Notes: generated by a model from the sequence alone, not told the origin. Positions 12,863 through 22,367 are shown, numbered from the stretch's first letter. The stretch: DNA of 64,000 bases from an uncultured Acidovorax sp. (GCA_913774625.1 CAJYHL010000039.1:124001-188000), one strand, 5' to 3'. A program made the numbers and translations.

Positions 12863-14896
12863 TCAGTTCAGGCGCCTCAGGTGGGCGCTGCCGGCGGCAG
12901 GAAGTGCCGGCGTGCCCGGTCCGCCCGACAGGGGGGCTGACGCCTCCGCTGCATCGCTGTGAAGGCGGAAGACCTGCATGGTGTTCACCAGCTCTTCGGC
13001 CTGGCGCTGCAGGCTGTTGGCCGCCGCGGCCATTTCCTCCACCAGCGCCGCGTTCTGCTGGGTGGTCGTGTCCATGGCGGAGACGGCCGAGCCGACTTCC
13101 GACACGCCCATGCTCTGCTCCACGCTGGCTGCGCTGATGGTCTGCACCAGTTCCGCCACCTGCTTGATGGACGCCACCACCTGGGCCATCGTGGCGCCCG
13201 CATCATCGACCAGCGAAGTGCCTGCGCTGACGCGATCGACGCTGCGGCCGATCAGCGCCTTGATCTCCTTCGCAGCCTCGGCGGAGCGCTGGGCCAGCGA
13301 TCGGACCTCGCCCGCCACCACCGCGAAGCCTCGGCCCTGCTCGCCCGCACGGGCGGCTTCCACGGCCGCGTTCAGCGCCAGGATGTTGGTCTGGAAGGCA
13401 ATACCGTCGATCACGCCGATGATGTCGCTGATCTGCCGCGAGCTGTCCTGGATCTCCCGCATGGTCTGTACCACCCGGCCCATGGCGGTGCCGCCTTCTC
13501 CGGCAACCCGCGAGGCATCCTGGGCCACGCGGCTGGCCTCGATGGCGGTCTCGTTGTTCCGGCGTGCGCTCTCTCCCAGTGTTTCGGCGGAGGCCGCCGT
13601 TTCCTGCAGGGACGATGCCTGGGTTTCGGTGCGAGCCGACAGGTCGTTATTGCCTTGGGCGATCTGCGCGCTGGCGGTGGCCACGCCGTGCGCGCCGCTG
13701 CGCACCTGCTGCACGATGCGTCCCAGGCTGGTCTGCATCTGGGCCAGCCGCGCCATCAGGCTGGCGCTGTCGCCGGCCTTCACCTGGATGCGGCCTGTCA
13801 GGTCTCCGTCCGCCACGCGGGTCAGCATCTCCGCTGCCTCCCGGGGCTCGCCGCCCAGGGGCTTGAAGACCATCCGGTTGACCGCTACCAGCAGCACGGC
13901 AGACACCAGCACGATGCTGACCAGCCCCAGCACCAGGGCGGTCATGATCTGGCGGCGCACCGGCGCCATCACGTAGGAAAGAGGCACCTCGGCCGAGAAC
14001 ACCCAGGGCGTGGTGGTCTTGCCGATCTGCATCGGCACCAGCACTTCCAGCATGTCGCCCCGTGCGCTCTGATGTTCGATGGCATGCATCTTGCCGTCAC
14101 GCATGGTCTGGAGGGTGGCATCCCAGCTCGCGTCCTGCGGGTGCTTCTTTCCCACCAGGCCCGGGTCCGCATCCCCGACGATGATTCCCGTGTTGGAGGT
14201 CAGCGTGGCGGTTCCCACGTCCAGCACCTTCACGGCGCTCACCATTTTCTGAATGGTATCGAGCGCGATGTCCACGCTGGCCATTCCCACGAAACGATTC
14301 TCGAAGAAAATGGGGGCGGACATGGTCGTCATGAGTACCTTCTTGCCGCCTACCTCGTATTCATAAGGCTCGATCACCACCTCCTTGCCGCTTTGCTTGG
14401 GGAGCAGGTAGTAATCGCCCGGGCCGGGCTTGTCGTAATCGGTCAGGGCTTCCAATTCAGGCTTGCCGGAGCTTTGTTGCCAATAGATCCCGAAGCGTCC
14501 GGTGGCGTCATGGCCGGGCTTGTTGACGTAGTCGGCATCCCGGTTGTCGAAGGCATTGGGTTCCCAGCCGGTGGAGACACCCAAGACATATGGATGGGCC
14601 TGCAAAATGCCTTTGAGCAAGGCACTTGCTTCGGCGCGATCAGTTCGGCCTTGCTGCTTGAGCTCCTGCAAGGCTGCAGCGATCGTCTTCGCGACCGTCA
14701 TCGCCGCGTCCAGCACGCGCTGAGCCTCCGCTGCATGGAATTGCGCCGAGGATTCGGCATGCTGCGTGCTCTGGGTTTCCAAGGCCCTGGCGGATTGCGA
14801 CACCAGCACGGCGATGGTCGTGGTCAGGCCGACCAGCACGATGACGACGACGAGCAGCAGCAGCCGTGTTCTCAGATTCCAATGATTGAAGCTCAT
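12863..14896 (-). CDS. Methyl-accepting chemotaxis protein with double-Cache sensor
   Basis: The 677-residue receptor has a transmembrane helix at about 11-32, a large periplasmic Cache-type sensor ([20 protein letters not shown], then a [12 protein letters not shown] segment), a second membrane helix and a HAMP linker. The cytoplasmic signalling domain has the hairpin tip ([18 protein letters not shown]). It would bind a small extracellular ligand and control CheA; the ligand is unknown. The ATG at 14896 is chosen because an AGGAG lies 12 bases upstream and the first membrane helix begins right after it. Residues further upstream in frame are not receptor-like. Confidence 0.95.
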   Translation of the reverse strand: MSFNHWNLRTRLLLLVVVIVLVGLTTTIAVLVSQSARALETQSTQHAESSAQFHAAEAQRVLDAAMTVAKTIAAALQELKQQGRTDRAEASALLKGILQAHPYVLGVSTGWEPNAFDNRDADYVNKPGHDATGRFGIYWQQSSGKPELEALTDYDKPGPGDYYLLPKQSGKEVVIEPYEYEVGGKKVLMTTMSAPIFFENRFVGMASVDIALDTIQKMVSAVKVLDVGTATLTSNTGIIVGDADPGLVGKKHPQDASWDATLQTMRDGKMHAIEHQSARGDMLEVLVPMQIGKTTTPWVFSAEVPLSYVMAPVRRQIMTALVLGLVSIVLVSAVLLVAVNRMVFKPLGGEPREAAEMLTRVADGDLTGRIQVKAGDSASLMARLAQMQTSLGRIVQQVRSGAHGVATASAQIAQGNNDLSARTETQASSLQETAASAETLGESARRNNETAIEASRVAQDASRVAGEGGTAMGRVVQTMREIQDSSRQISDIIGVIDGIAFQTNILALNAAVEAARAGEQGRGFAVVAGEVRSLAQRSAEAAKEIKALIGRSVDRVSAGTSLVDDAGATMAQVVASIKQVAELVQTISAASVEQSMGVSEVGSAVSAMDTTTQQNAALVEEMAAAANSLQRQAEELVNTMQVFRLHSDAAEASAPLSGGPGTPALPAAGSAHLRRLN

Positions 14897-15263
14897 CACA
14901 GACAGGTACTCCTGGAAAAAACACGATGGAATTTCGTTGCTGCAAACCGCTTTTTGCCCCGGAAAACCTTGCCGCGCCTCGAAGGCGCATGCGATTAGCT
15001 CACTGAAATGCACGCGGCAGAGTTGGCTGGACTTTGCAAATATCGGGCCTGACAAATCGCGGGAAGCAGTTCGGTAGATTGTTACACGTAGATGCAATCG
15101 GGTGGCGGTGTAAGCACCAGTTGCCAACAGAGGGCCGCAGGCGTTTGCGGCTGAAGCCTTGACTCCGCAGGGCCGGCCTAGCGACCGAGCCGATCTCCTT
15201 CGACACAAGTTCATGGACGCTGCTGCATTGAGGCTGCCCACGCGGCGGTTTGCTCCGCAGCTC
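14897..15263. other. Intergenic stretch between chemoreceptor and LysR genes
   Basis: I see no credible gene in these 367 bases. Short open frames on both strands lack ribosome sites and family features. The part near 14897-15100 should hold the chemoreceptor promoter (minus strand). I looked for a flagellar sigma-28 promoter and found only a weak -10-like GCCCGATAT with no matching -35. Confidence 0.5.
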
Positions 15264-16157
15264 TCACTGCTCGGTCGGGGCGCGTGCCAGCAGGGCTTCG
15301 AGCATGTCTATGCGGTGCCGATGAGGCGTGGTGATGGCATAGAAGCGCTCCTGCAATGCGGAGGAGTGGCCCACGACGGCCAGCAGCCCTGATTGGAGCT
15401 CGTCCTGCACCACCACCTCGGGCAGCACGGTCAGCCAGCCGCTGTCCCGGGCGATCAGCCGCAGCATCGCCATGTCGTCCACCTCGGCCCGCAGCCTCGG
15501 GCTCACGCCCGCAGTGGCGCAGAGCGCCTCGAATTGCGCGCGCAAGGCATGGCGCGGGCCGGGCAGGGCGATGTCCAGCCCGTCCAGGTCTTCGGGAATG
15601 CGCAGGCTCTGGGAGCCCCAGCGGCTGGCGGGCCCCACGAGCGAGATCGACTGGCTGCCGAGGAAGCGGCAGTGCAGCGGGCGGTCGGGATCCGCAGGCA
15701 CGGTCTCGTTGGCCAGCACCACGTCCAGCTGATGCTGCACCAGCCTGGCCAGCAGGCCGTCCAGCAGGCCTGATTCCAGGGTCAGCACCACGGCCGGATC
15801 GGCGAGGGCAGGGCGGATCCAGTTCTCCTGGTAGTTGCGCGACATCGTGGCCACGCTGCCTATGCGCAGCCGCGTGACGCCCGCCGAGCGGCCCTGCAGC
15901 CTTCCCAGCATCTCCTGGCCCAGGCCGAAGATGTTGTCGGCATAGGCCAGCACCAGCTGGCCGGTGTCGGTCAGGACCAGGCGGCGCCCCTCGCGCACGA
16001 ACAGGCTCTCGCCCATCCGTTCCTCCAGTTGCCGGATCTGGGCGGAAACCGCCGATTGCGAGGTGTGCAACTCTTCCGCCGCGCGGGTCAGGTGTCCCAG
16101 CTTGGCGACACGCCAGAAGTAGAAGAGGTGATGGAAGTTGAGCTGGTCCAGCTTCAT
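15264..16157 (-). CDS. LysR-type transcriptional regulator next to dabBA
   Basis: The 297-residue protein has a winged helix-turn-helix at about residues 19-38 ([20 protein letters not shown]) and a LysR substrate-binding domain after a linker helix. It is divergent from dabB with a 98-bp AT-rich gap. By the usual LysR logic it would control dabBA and itself, perhaps in response to carbon supply. CbbR/CcmR-type regulators play that role in autotrophs, but the effector here is unknown. Confidence 0.9.
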   Translation of the reverse strand: MKLDQLNFHHLFYFWRVAKLGHLTRAAEELHTSQSAVSAQIRQLEERMGESLFVREGRRLVLTDTGQLVLAYADNIFGLGQEMLGRLQGRSAGVTRLRIGSVATMSRNYQENWIRPALADPAVVLTLESGLLDGLLARLVQHQLDVVLANETVPADPDRPLHCRFLGSQSISLVGPASRWGSQSLRIPEDLDGLDIALPGPRHALRAQFEALCATAGVSPRLRAEVDDMAMLRLIARDSGWLTVLPEVVVQDELQSGLLAVVGHSSALQERFYAITTPHRHRIDMLEALLARAPTEQ

Positions 16158-16255
16158 TATTCTTTTTAAAAGATTGATTTGTTCTTTTCAATGTAATTTA
16201 CAGAACGAAAGCCGGCAAGCATCATTCCCGCAATGATTTTTGCGAGGGTTGGCCG
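16158..16255. promoter_or_regulatory. Divergent lysR / dabB control region
   Basis: This short gap is clearly AT-richer than its surroundings. It holds a near-palindrome, TCTTTTTAAAAGA (16161-16173), just upstream of the LysR start, and T/A-rich sequence suited to two divergent promoters. Its role as the LysR binding region is inferred from position. Confidence 0.5.
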
Positions 16256-17824
16256 ATGACTATTCCTGACGTTCTGTATTCCGCCTGCATGCTCGCCCCC
16301 GCCGTGGCGATGGCTGCCATGGCGGGAATGAGCCGCGTATCCGGGATGTCCACGCGCGGCCTCTGGCAGCTGTTCCAGGCACTGTCCCTGGCCGCTCTGG
16401 CGGGGAGCGCACTCTCCCTCGCCATGCTGGCGCCGGGCATGCACGGGGCCGGCGCCATGGTGAACGCGACGCCTCTCGGCGCGGTGCTGGCCTTGCTGGT
16501 GCAACTGCTCGGTTCGGTGATCGCCGCCTTTTCCTCGCGCTATCTGGAGGGCGAGGCGAACCAGCGGCGCTACATGGGCGCGCTGGCTGGGGTGCTGGCC
16601 AGCGTCCACCTGCTGCTGCTGGCCGACCACTGGCTGCTGCTGATCGCCGCCTGGGCGGCCGTGGGCATGGCCTTGCAGCGGTTGCTGTGCTTTTATTCCG
16701 ATCGCCCCTTCGCCCTGCTGGCGGCGCACAAGAAGCGCATTGCCGACCGGCTGGCCGACGGGCTGCTGCTGGGTGCCATGGGGCTGGCCTGGTGGGATGT
16801 CGGTAGCGGCTCGCTGACCGCGCTGTCGGCGCACGTCGCGCAGCAGGGGCTGTCCCTGCCGCTGCAGGCCAGTGCCGTGCTGCTGGTGTCGGCGGTCGCG
16901 CTGCGCACGGCCCTGCTGCCGGCGCACGGCTGGCTGATCCAGGTGATGGAGGCACCTACGCCGGTGTCCGCTCTGCTGCACGCAGGGGTCGTCAATCTCG
17001 GCGGCTTCGTGCTGATCCGCTTCGCGCCGCTGCTCGACCACGCCGGCCCGGCGCGCCTGCTGCTGCTGGCCTTCGGCCTGGCGACCGCCGTGCTGGCCGG
17101 CATGGTCATGCTGACCCGTATCAGCATCAAGGTGCGGCTGGCCTGGTCCACGGTCGCGCAGATGGGTTTCATGCTGGCGGAGTGCGCGCTCGGCCTCTAC
17201 AGCCTGGCGGCCCTGCACCTGATAGGCCATTCGCTCTACAAGGCGCATGCCTTCCTGTCCGCATCGTCGGTCGTGCGCCAGACGCGCCTGCACGCCCTGC
17301 ACGGCGAAGCCTCGCCCAGCGGCGCGAGCCTGGCCGTGGCGCCGGTGCTGGCGACCGCCGCCGTATTCCTGGTGCTGGCGCTGGCGGGCCTGGCGGCCTG
17401 GCCCTGGTGGTGGAGCCTGGTGCTGGGCCTGGCCTGGGCGCCGCTGCTGTGGCTGCCTGCGGCGCCGACAGGCGGGGCCGCCCGCACGGCGGCTCAGCTG
17501 CTGTTCGGACTTTTGGCGGTACTGGGGCTGACGGTGGCCGCCATGGCCGCCCACCTGCTGCCGCTGGGCCTGCGGGATGCACCGGCCGGGCATCTGGGCG
17601 TGCTCGCCCTGGCCGCGATGGCCGCCCTCTACCTCTGCCAGGCGTTGCTGCAGAAGCGGGCGCGGCTGCTGTCCCGCTGGCGCCGCTGGAGCTATGCGGG
17701 CTTCTATCTGGACGAGGCCTACACCCGCCTGGTGCTGCAGCTGTGGCCCGTGCGCTGGGCGCCCGCGTCTTCTTCCGCAGCCCGTATCGCCCCCGGCCCC
17801 GCCGCGAACAAGGTATCGAGCTGA
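16256..17824 (+). CDS. dabB: Inorganic carbon transporter membrane subunit DabB (NuoL/MrpA-like)
   Basis: The 522-residue, highly hydrophobic protein belongs to the proton-conducting NADH dehydrogenase subunit 5/MrpA family. Landmarks include HGWLIQVMEAPTPVSALLHAG, close to the canonical functional motif, and a later HSLYKAHAFLSASS. When such a protein is followed directly by a DUF2309 protein it is the DabB half of the DAB system. There it is thought to use an ion gradient to drive hydration of CO2 to bicarbonate by DabA. The dabA start is 25 bp after its stop. Confidence 0.9.
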   Translation: MTIPDVLYSACMLAPAVAMAAMAGMSRVSGMSTRGLWQLFQALSLAALAGSALSLAMLAPGMHGAGAMVNATPLGAVLALLVQLLGSVIAAFSSRYLEGEANQRRYMGALAGVLASVHLLLLADHWLLLIAAWAAVGMALQRLLCFYSDRPFALLAAHKKRIADRLADGLLLGAMGLAWWDVGSGSLTALSAHVAQQGLSLPLQASAVLLVSAVALRTALLPAHGWLIQVMEAPTPVSALLHAGVVNLGGFVLIRFAPLLDHAGPARLLLLAFGLATAVLAGMVMLTRISIKVRLAWSTVAQMGFMLAECALGLYSLAALHLIGHSLYKAHAFLSASSVVRQTRLHALHGEASPSGASLAVAPVLATAAVFLVLALAGLAAWPWWWSLVLGLAWAPLLWLPAAPTGGAARTAAQLLFGLLAVLGLTVAAMAAHLLPLGLRDAPAGHLGVLALAAMAALYLCQALLQKRARLLSRWRRWSYAGFYLDEAYTRLVLQLWPVRWAPASSSAARIAPGPAANKVSS

Positions 17825-17849
17825 ATCGGCAGCCCCACTGGAGAATCTC

Positions 17850-20411
17850 ATGATCGACACCCTGAACCCCGACGTGCGCGCAGGAGCAGAGCCAGAGCCT
17901 GACGCAAGGCATGCCGCCATCGAGCATGCCTGCAGCCAGGCCTGCCGGGCGATCGCGCCCTCCTGGCCGCTGGACCGCGCCATTGCCGTGAATCCCCATT
18001 GGTCGCGCATCGGCATGCCCGTGCGCCGGGTGGCCGCCCGCATGGCCGTGCTCGGCGGGATCCAGGTGTTCCCCCCGCGCGACGAGCAATGGCGTGCCTG
18101 GCGCGAAGGCCGCATCGCCGCTGCCGATCTGGATGAAGCCCTGCGGCAACTGCCGGCGGCGCTGGCGGCGGGCCTGACGCCGAAGGTGTGCATAGATGCA
18201 CTGCAGACCGGTGCCCCGCAGGTGCAGCTGCCCTTGCTGATCGACGTGCTCGACAACGCCCCCGACCGCCGTACCCGGCTGTCCTGGCGGCAGGCCGTGA
18301 CCCACCAGGTCAGCCAGACCTGCGCCGCCTTCTTCGATGAGCAGCAGGCGAGCTGGCAGCCTGAGCGCGAGCAGGGCCTGTATGCCTTCTGGCGCGAGAC
18401 CTTGCAGCACGACCATGGCATCGGCCTCCTGATGGGCCTGCCCCACATCGGACGGGCCATCGAGTCCCTGCCCGCCACCGCGCGGGATGCCGAGCGCTGG
18501 GTGGTGGAGCGCCTGGGGCTGCCGCAGTCGGTGTGGGCGGACTACCTGGAATCGGTGCTGCTGACCGTCAACGGCTGGGCCTCCTGGTGCGCCTATCTGG
18601 GCTGGCAGGCGGGACTGGCCGGCCGGGGCGACCCGCATCTGCGCGAGCTGCTGGCCATCCGCCTGGCCTGGGGCGTGCTGCTGCTCGAATGCCGGGACGA
18701 TGCCGCGCACCGGCAGGCCTTCGCCGCGCTGCAGCAGGCCTGGAGCCGGGCCCCCCAGGTGCTGCAGGAGGCCGAACAGGCCTTGCTGGCCGACGAGGTG
18801 TGGCAGCTGGCGCTGGAGATCGGCTATCAGCGCGGGCTGGCGCGGCAACTGGCTTCGGCCGCCCGCCACGGCGTCGCTGAGGCGCAGGCGGACGTCCAGG
18901 CGGCTTTCTGCATCGACGTGCGCAGCGAGCCTTTGCGCCGGGCCCTGGAAGCCGCGTCCCCCGGCATGCAGACGCTGGGATTCGCGGGCTTCTTCGGCCT
19001 GCCGGTGGCCTACACGCCCCTGGCCACGCAGGCCCGGCGGCCGCAGCTGCCCGGGCTGCTCGAGCCCTCCATCGAGGTGGGCGACTGCATCGTGAGCGGC
19101 CCCGCGGCCGGCAGCGAGGGCGATGCAAGGGCCCATGCCGACGCGGCGCTGCAGGCCGCCGCCAGTCGCTCGCGCCGGGGGCGGTTCGCCCTGGCGGACC
19201 AGTGGCTGGCGGCCAGCCGCTGGCCGGGCGCCTCCTTTTCGTTCGTTGAGGCGGCGGGCCTGGGCTATCTCGGCAAGCTGGGCAACTGGCTGCTGCCGGG
19301 CCGCAAGGAGCGCGCGAGGGACGACCTGGACGGCCTGCCCGCCCGGTACCGGCCGATCTGCCGGCCGCGGCTGCTGGGGCTGGATCCGGAGGCCAAGGTC
19401 GCGCTGGCGGCCCGGGTGCTGCATGCCATGGGCCTGGAGCGCAGGCTGGCGCCGCTGGTGCTGCTCGTCGGCCATGGCAGCCAGTCCGCCAACAACGCCC
19501 ATGCGGCTGCGCTGGACTGCGGCGCCTGCTGCGGGCAGTCGGGCGAGGTCAATGCACGCAGCCTCGCGCAGCTGCTCAACGAGCCGGCGGTCCGCCAGAG
19601 CCTGGCGGCGCAGGGCGTGTCCATTCCGGACGCCACCGTGTTCGTGGCCGCGCTGCACAACACCACCACCGACGAAATAGAGGGCTTCGATCTGGACCTG
19701 CTGCCGCAGGCGGCGCGCGAGCGCTGGGAGCGGCTGCAGCCGGTCTTTTGCCGCGCCGGCGAGCAGGTGCGCCGCGAGCGGGCTTCCAGCCTCCGCCTGG
19801 ACCCGCATGCGCCGTCCGACGAGCTGCTGGAACAGCTGCGCCGCCGTGCCAACGACGGCGCGCAGACCCGCCCCGAATGGGGGCTGGCGGGCAATGCGGC
19901 CTTCCTGATCGCGCCCCGGCGGCTCAGCCGTGGCCTGGCGCTGGGCGGACGCTGCTTCCTGCACGACTACGACGCCAGCGAAGACGCCGACGGCAGCGTG
20001 CTGGAGCTGCTGATGACCGCTCCCATGCTGGTCGCGCACTGGATCAACTGGCAATACCACACCTCCACTTGCGATCCGCAGCGCCTGGGCAGCGGCAACA
20101 AGCTGCTGCACAACGTGGTGGGCGGCAGCCTCGGTGTCTTCGAGGGCAATGGAGGGGATCTGCGCATCGGCCTGTCGCGGCAGTCGGTCCACGACGGCAC
20201 GCGCTGGATGCACGAGCCGCTGCGGCTCACCGTGGTCATCGACGCGCCGCAGGCCGCCATCGACGCGGTGATCGGCAAGCATGCTGTGGTCAGGCAGCTG
20301 CTGGACAACGGCTGGCTCCACCTCTGGCGCCTGGCGCCGTCCGGCCTGCAGCGCTATGCGGACGCCGCCTGGTCGGCGCTGGAGCTGAATGGGAATGGGA
20401 GGGCGGGCTGA
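17850..20411 (+). CDS. dabA: Inorganic carbon transporter catalytic subunit DabA (DUF2309, carbonic-anhydrase-like)
   Basis: The 853-residue cytoplasmic subunit has a beta-carbonic-anhydrase-like zinc site. Key residues are C354 and D356 in FCIDVRSEP, H542 in VGHGSQSANN, and C557 fifteen residues later in DCGACCG. That is the same spacing as in characterised DabA. With DabB it accumulates bicarbonate in the cell. The ATG at 17850 follows CTGGAGAATCTC, a fair ribosome site; earlier in-frame codons overlap dabB and read as arginine-rich nonsense. This is the last chromosomal gene before the tRNA-Pro integration point. Confidence 0.93.
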   Translation: MIDTLNPDVRAGAEPEPDARHAAIEHACSQACRAIAPSWPLDRAIAVNPHWSRIGMPVRRVAARMAVLGGIQVFPPRDEQWRAWREGRIAAADLDEALRQLPAALAAGLTPKVCIDALQTGAPQVQLPLLIDVLDNAPDRRTRLSWRQAVTHQVSQTCAAFFDEQQASWQPEREQGLYAFWRETLQHDHGIGLLMGLPHIGRAIESLPATARDAERWVVERLGLPQSVWADYLESVLLTVNGWASWCAYLGWQAGLAGRGDPHLRELLAIRLAWGVLLLECRDDAAHRQAFAALQQAWSRAPQVLQEAEQALLADEVWQLALEIGYQRGLARQLASAARHGVAEAQADVQAAFCIDVRSEPLRRALEAASPGMQTLGFAGFFGLPVAYTPLATQARRPQLPGLLEPSIEVGDCIVSGPAAGSEGDARAHADAALQAAASRSRRGRFALADQWLAASRWPGASFSFVEAAGLGYLGKLGNWLLPGRKERARDDLDGLPARYRPICRPRLLGLDPEAKVALAARVLHAMGLERRLAPLVLLVGHGSQSANNAHAAALDCGACCGQSGEVNARSLAQLLNEPAVRQSLAAQGVSIPDATVFVAALHNTTTDEIEGFDLDLLPQAARERWERLQPVFCRAGEQVRRERASSLRLDPHAPSDELLEQLRRRANDGAQTRPEWGLAGNAAFLIAPRRLSRGLALGGRCFLHDYDASEDADGSVLELLMTAPMLVAHWINWQYHTSTCDPQRLGSGNKLLHNVVGGSLGVFEGNGGDLRIGLSRQSVHDGTRWMHEPLRLTVVIDAPQAAIDAVIGKHAVVRQLLDNGWLHLWRLAPSGLQRYADAAWSALELNGNGRAG

Positions 20412-20489
20412 CGCCGCGCCAAGGCAGAGTCCAACGCGGCCTTGGCTTCTACCAGCCTCCGGGCGAGAGGCTGGCCAGGGGCAGAAAGC

Positions 20490-20526
20490 AAAAAAGCCCA
20501 GGTGGCGGATGGCACTTGGGCTTTTT
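20490..20526 (-). terminator. Terminator of the original tRNA-Pro gene (now behind the displaced fragment)
   Basis: An A-run, then AAGCCCA...TGGGCTT with a T-run on the other side, forms a hairpin with U-tracts usable in both directions. It lies just beyond the 3' end of the tRNA-Pro fragment. A very similar hairpin (58320-58354) stands in the same relation to the intact tRNA-Pro. It could also end the dabA transcript. Confidence 0.75.
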
Positions 20527-20537
20527 GCGTCTTGTAT

Positions 20538-20585
20538 CTGGTCGGGGTGAGAGGATTCGAACCTCCGGCCTCTACGTCCCGAACG
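20538..20585 (-). repeat. attL: 48-bp copy of the 3' half of tRNA-Pro
   Basis: These 48 bases are identical to 58366-58413. They contain the encoded CCA, acceptor strand, T-arm and anticodon-stem 3' side of tRNA-Pro(CGG). The match stops abruptly at 20586, inside the anticodon region, so this copy is not a working tRNA. It marks the left junction of the integrated element. Confidence 0.93.
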
Positions 20586-20635
20586 CTTAGCCCTTGTGCC
20601 GTTTTTACTTGTGTTCTAAGCTGTTCTCAGATTAT

Positions 20636-20687
20636 TTGGGCCATTCTTGGGCCATTGGGCCATTGGGCCATTGGGCCATTGGGCCAT
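20636..20687 (+). repeat. Six TTGGGCCA sites, probable recombinase arm sites (left)
   Basis: TTGGGCCA begins at 20636, 20647, 20655, 20663, 20671 and 20679: one 11-bp step, then an 8-bp tandem array. The first two copies with their 11-bp step are repeated at the right end of the element (58254-58274). The array lies 50 bp from attL and directly before the recombinase start, where arm-type sites are expected. It could also regulate the recombinase gene. Confidence 0.75.
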
Positions 20688-20698
20688 CAGGGAGACGT

Positions 20699-21811
20699 AT
20701 GGGGCAGATCACGAAGCGTGGGGAGTACCAGTGGCGGGCCAAGGTCAGGCGCAAGGGCTTCCCGGAGCAGTCGCGCACCTTTACCTACCGGGAGGACGCG
20801 GAGAAGTGGGTTCGCATGGTCGAGAGCGAACTGGAGACCACGGGCTTCATCGACAGGCGAGAAGCAGACAAAACCACACTTGCGGCAGTCCTTCAGCGCT
20901 ATCAACGCGAGGTCACCCCCTCTAAAAAGTCGTCAGCCATCGAGTCCGTGAAGATCGATGTGCTCCTGCGCGACCAAGCGCTGGTCGGCCTGAAGATGAC
21001 AGCCATCACAAGCGCGGAGGTCGCCAAATGGCGGGACCGCCGACTCAAGGAGGTGACGGGGGGAACCGTCAACCGAGAAATCGACGTGCTCTCGACCGTA
21101 TTCAACCATGCTCGGCGTGAGTGGGGCATCCACGTCGAAAACCCGATCCGGTCCATCAAGCGTCCCGAAAAAGCGCGCGCGCGGGATCGCCGCTTTTCGT
21201 CTGAGGAAGAGTCCTACTTGCTGGCTGCGCTGACTGGCGGGGAGCGCCTCGTCGATGGAACGTTCAGCAAAGGAGCTCGCAACCCGTGGCTGTTGCCTCT
21301 TGTGAAGCTCGCCATTGAAACGGCCATGCGGAGGGGGGAGTTGCTTTCGCTGACTTGGGAACATGTGGACCTGGAGCGCCAGACCGCTCACTTGCCCGAC
21401 ACCAAAAACGGCGACTCTCGAACGGTGCCCTTGTCTACACGGGCTGTGGCCATCCTCAAGGCGCTGCCAACACCAGAAGCCGACGAGGATGTTGAGGGAG
21501 AAGCACAGGTTCAGCGCACAGGGGCCGTCTTCCCGACAACGGCGTTGGCACTGAGAAAGGGCTTTGCGAGGGCCATTGAGCGCGCGCAGGAGCAGTATCG
21601 GGCCGACTGCAAGCAGGCCAACCGCAGGCCCGCCCCGGGCTTCCTCGAAGATGTCCACTTCCATGACACGCGGCACGAGGCTGCGTCACGGCTCGCAGAG
21701 AAGCTCACGAACGTCCTGGAACTCTCGGCGATGACTGGCCACCGAGACCTGCGCATGCTCAAGCGGTATTACCACCCCAGAGCCGAGGACCTCGCGAAGA
21801 AGCTCGGCTGA
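20699..21811 (+). CDS. int: Tyrosine recombinase / integrase of the element
   Basis: The 370-residue protein has an Arm-DNA-binding N-terminus (ITKRGEYQWRAKVRRKG), a SAM-like core-binding domain and a catalytic domain. Catalytic residues are visible: R211 in TAMRRGE, K236, H322 and R325 in HDTRHEA, H348 in TGHRD and Y357 in KRYYHP. The ATG at 20699 is chosen because AGGGAG precedes it and the upstream frame simply translates the TTGGGCCA array. It should carry out insertion and excision at tRNA-Pro. Confidence 0.93.
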   Translation: MGQITKRGEYQWRAKVRRKGFPEQSRTFTYREDAEKWVRMVESELETTGFIDRREADKTTLAAVLQRYQREVTPSKKSSAIESVKIDVLLRDQALVGLKMTAITSAEVAKWRDRRLKEVTGGTVNREIDVLSTVFNHARREWGIHVENPIRSIKRPEKARARDRRFSSEEESYLLAALTGGERLVDGTFSKGARNPWLLPLVKLAIETAMRRGELLSLTWEHVDLERQTAHLPDTKNGDSRTVPLSTRAVAILKALPTPEADEDVEGEAQVQRTGAVFPTTALALRKGFARAIERAQEQYRADCKQANRRPAPGFLEDVHFHDTRHEAASRLAEKLTNVLELSAMTGHRDLRMLKRYYHPRAEDLAKKLG

Positions 21812-21834
21812 TTGTGGATAACTCGGGGGCAGGC

Positions 21835-21916
21835 ATCGGGATAGCGTTCCATGCTGTTCGGGATGGCATGCCGCGCCATCGGGATGACTTTCCGATCCGT
21901 CGGGATGGCGTTCCGT
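21835..21916. repeat. Four phased TCGGGAT...TTCCG dyads between int and the XRE gene
   Basis: TCGGGA begins at 21836, 21858, 21879 and 21900, a spacing of 21-22 bp, about two DNA turns. Each copy extends toward TCGGGATGGCGTTCCG and is an imperfect palindrome (CGGGA and TTCCG arms around 5 bp). Just beyond are three TCTACCG copies 10-11 bp apart (21970-21997). The region lies between two convergent gene ends, so a promoter operator is unlikely. A partition, replication or recombination accessory site is possible. Confidence 0.55.
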
Positions 21917-21987
21917 CAAGCTTGCTGGAAGACCAACTGGCACAACGGTTTCCGGCTGGCCGAGCGGCCTCTACCGTCTTCTACCGC

Positions 21988-22281
21988 TCATCTACCGGAC
22001 TGGCCTGTGGATAGGCCGGCAGCTGCGGCTGCCGCCTCAGCGCGATAGCGCCCTTCCACCCTTTGACATAGCTCACCTAACGACAGATCCAGGGCCCCCG
22101 CCAGGCGGTGCAGGACGCTGATGGTGGGCTGCTTTCGTCCGCTCTCAATCATCGTGATGAACGGGCGGTCGAGCTCACAGCGCCCCGCTACGTCTTCCTG
22201 GGATAGCGCCAACTCCAACCGGCGCACCTTGACCTCTACCCCCAGGGCATTGATCAGCAGTTGGTTTCGACTTGGACGCAT
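21988..22281 (-). CDS. XRE/Cro-type helix-turn-helix regulator
   Basis: The 97-residue protein has one HTH_3 domain at about residues 15-70 (LELALSQEDVAGRCELDRPFITMIESGRKQPT). An alanine-rich tail follows. It is divergent from the lipoprotein gene, with a perfect 10-bp palindrome in the gap, so it probably represses that promoter and its own. Small XRE proteins of this type often control modules on integrative elements. Confidence 0.87.
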   Translation of the reverse strand: MRPSRNQLLINALGVEVKVRRLELALSQEDVAGRCELDRPFITMIESGRKQPTISVLHRLAGALDLSLGELCQRVEGRYRAEAAAAAAGLSTGQSGR

Positions 22282-22310
22282 AGGCCCAAAGTCTTCGGGT
22301 TTGGTTTACT

Positions 22311-22326
22311 ATTGACACGTGTCTAT
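22311..22326. promoter_or_regulatory. Palindromic operator in the XRE / lipoprotein divergent promoter
   Basis: ATTGACACGTGTCTAT contains the perfect palindrome GACACGTGTC (22314-22323). TTGACA within it (22312-22317) reads as a -35 element toward the lipoprotein gene, so a bound repressor would cover the promoter. The binding protein is inferred to be the neighbouring XRE regulator. Confidence 0.55.
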
Positions 22327-22367
22327 AGATAACAATCGAACTGCTATCGGATTTTTGTGGGAGGCAG

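Noticed and set aside
20539-20585. A second working tRNA-Pro gene
   Set aside because: Only the 3' half is present; sequence past 20585 no longer matches and cannot form the anticodon or acceptor 5' strands.
20636-20687. CRISPR-like tandem repeat
   Set aside because: The unit is only 8 bp with no spacers, no cas gene is nearby, and the same motif recurs at the opposite end of the element.
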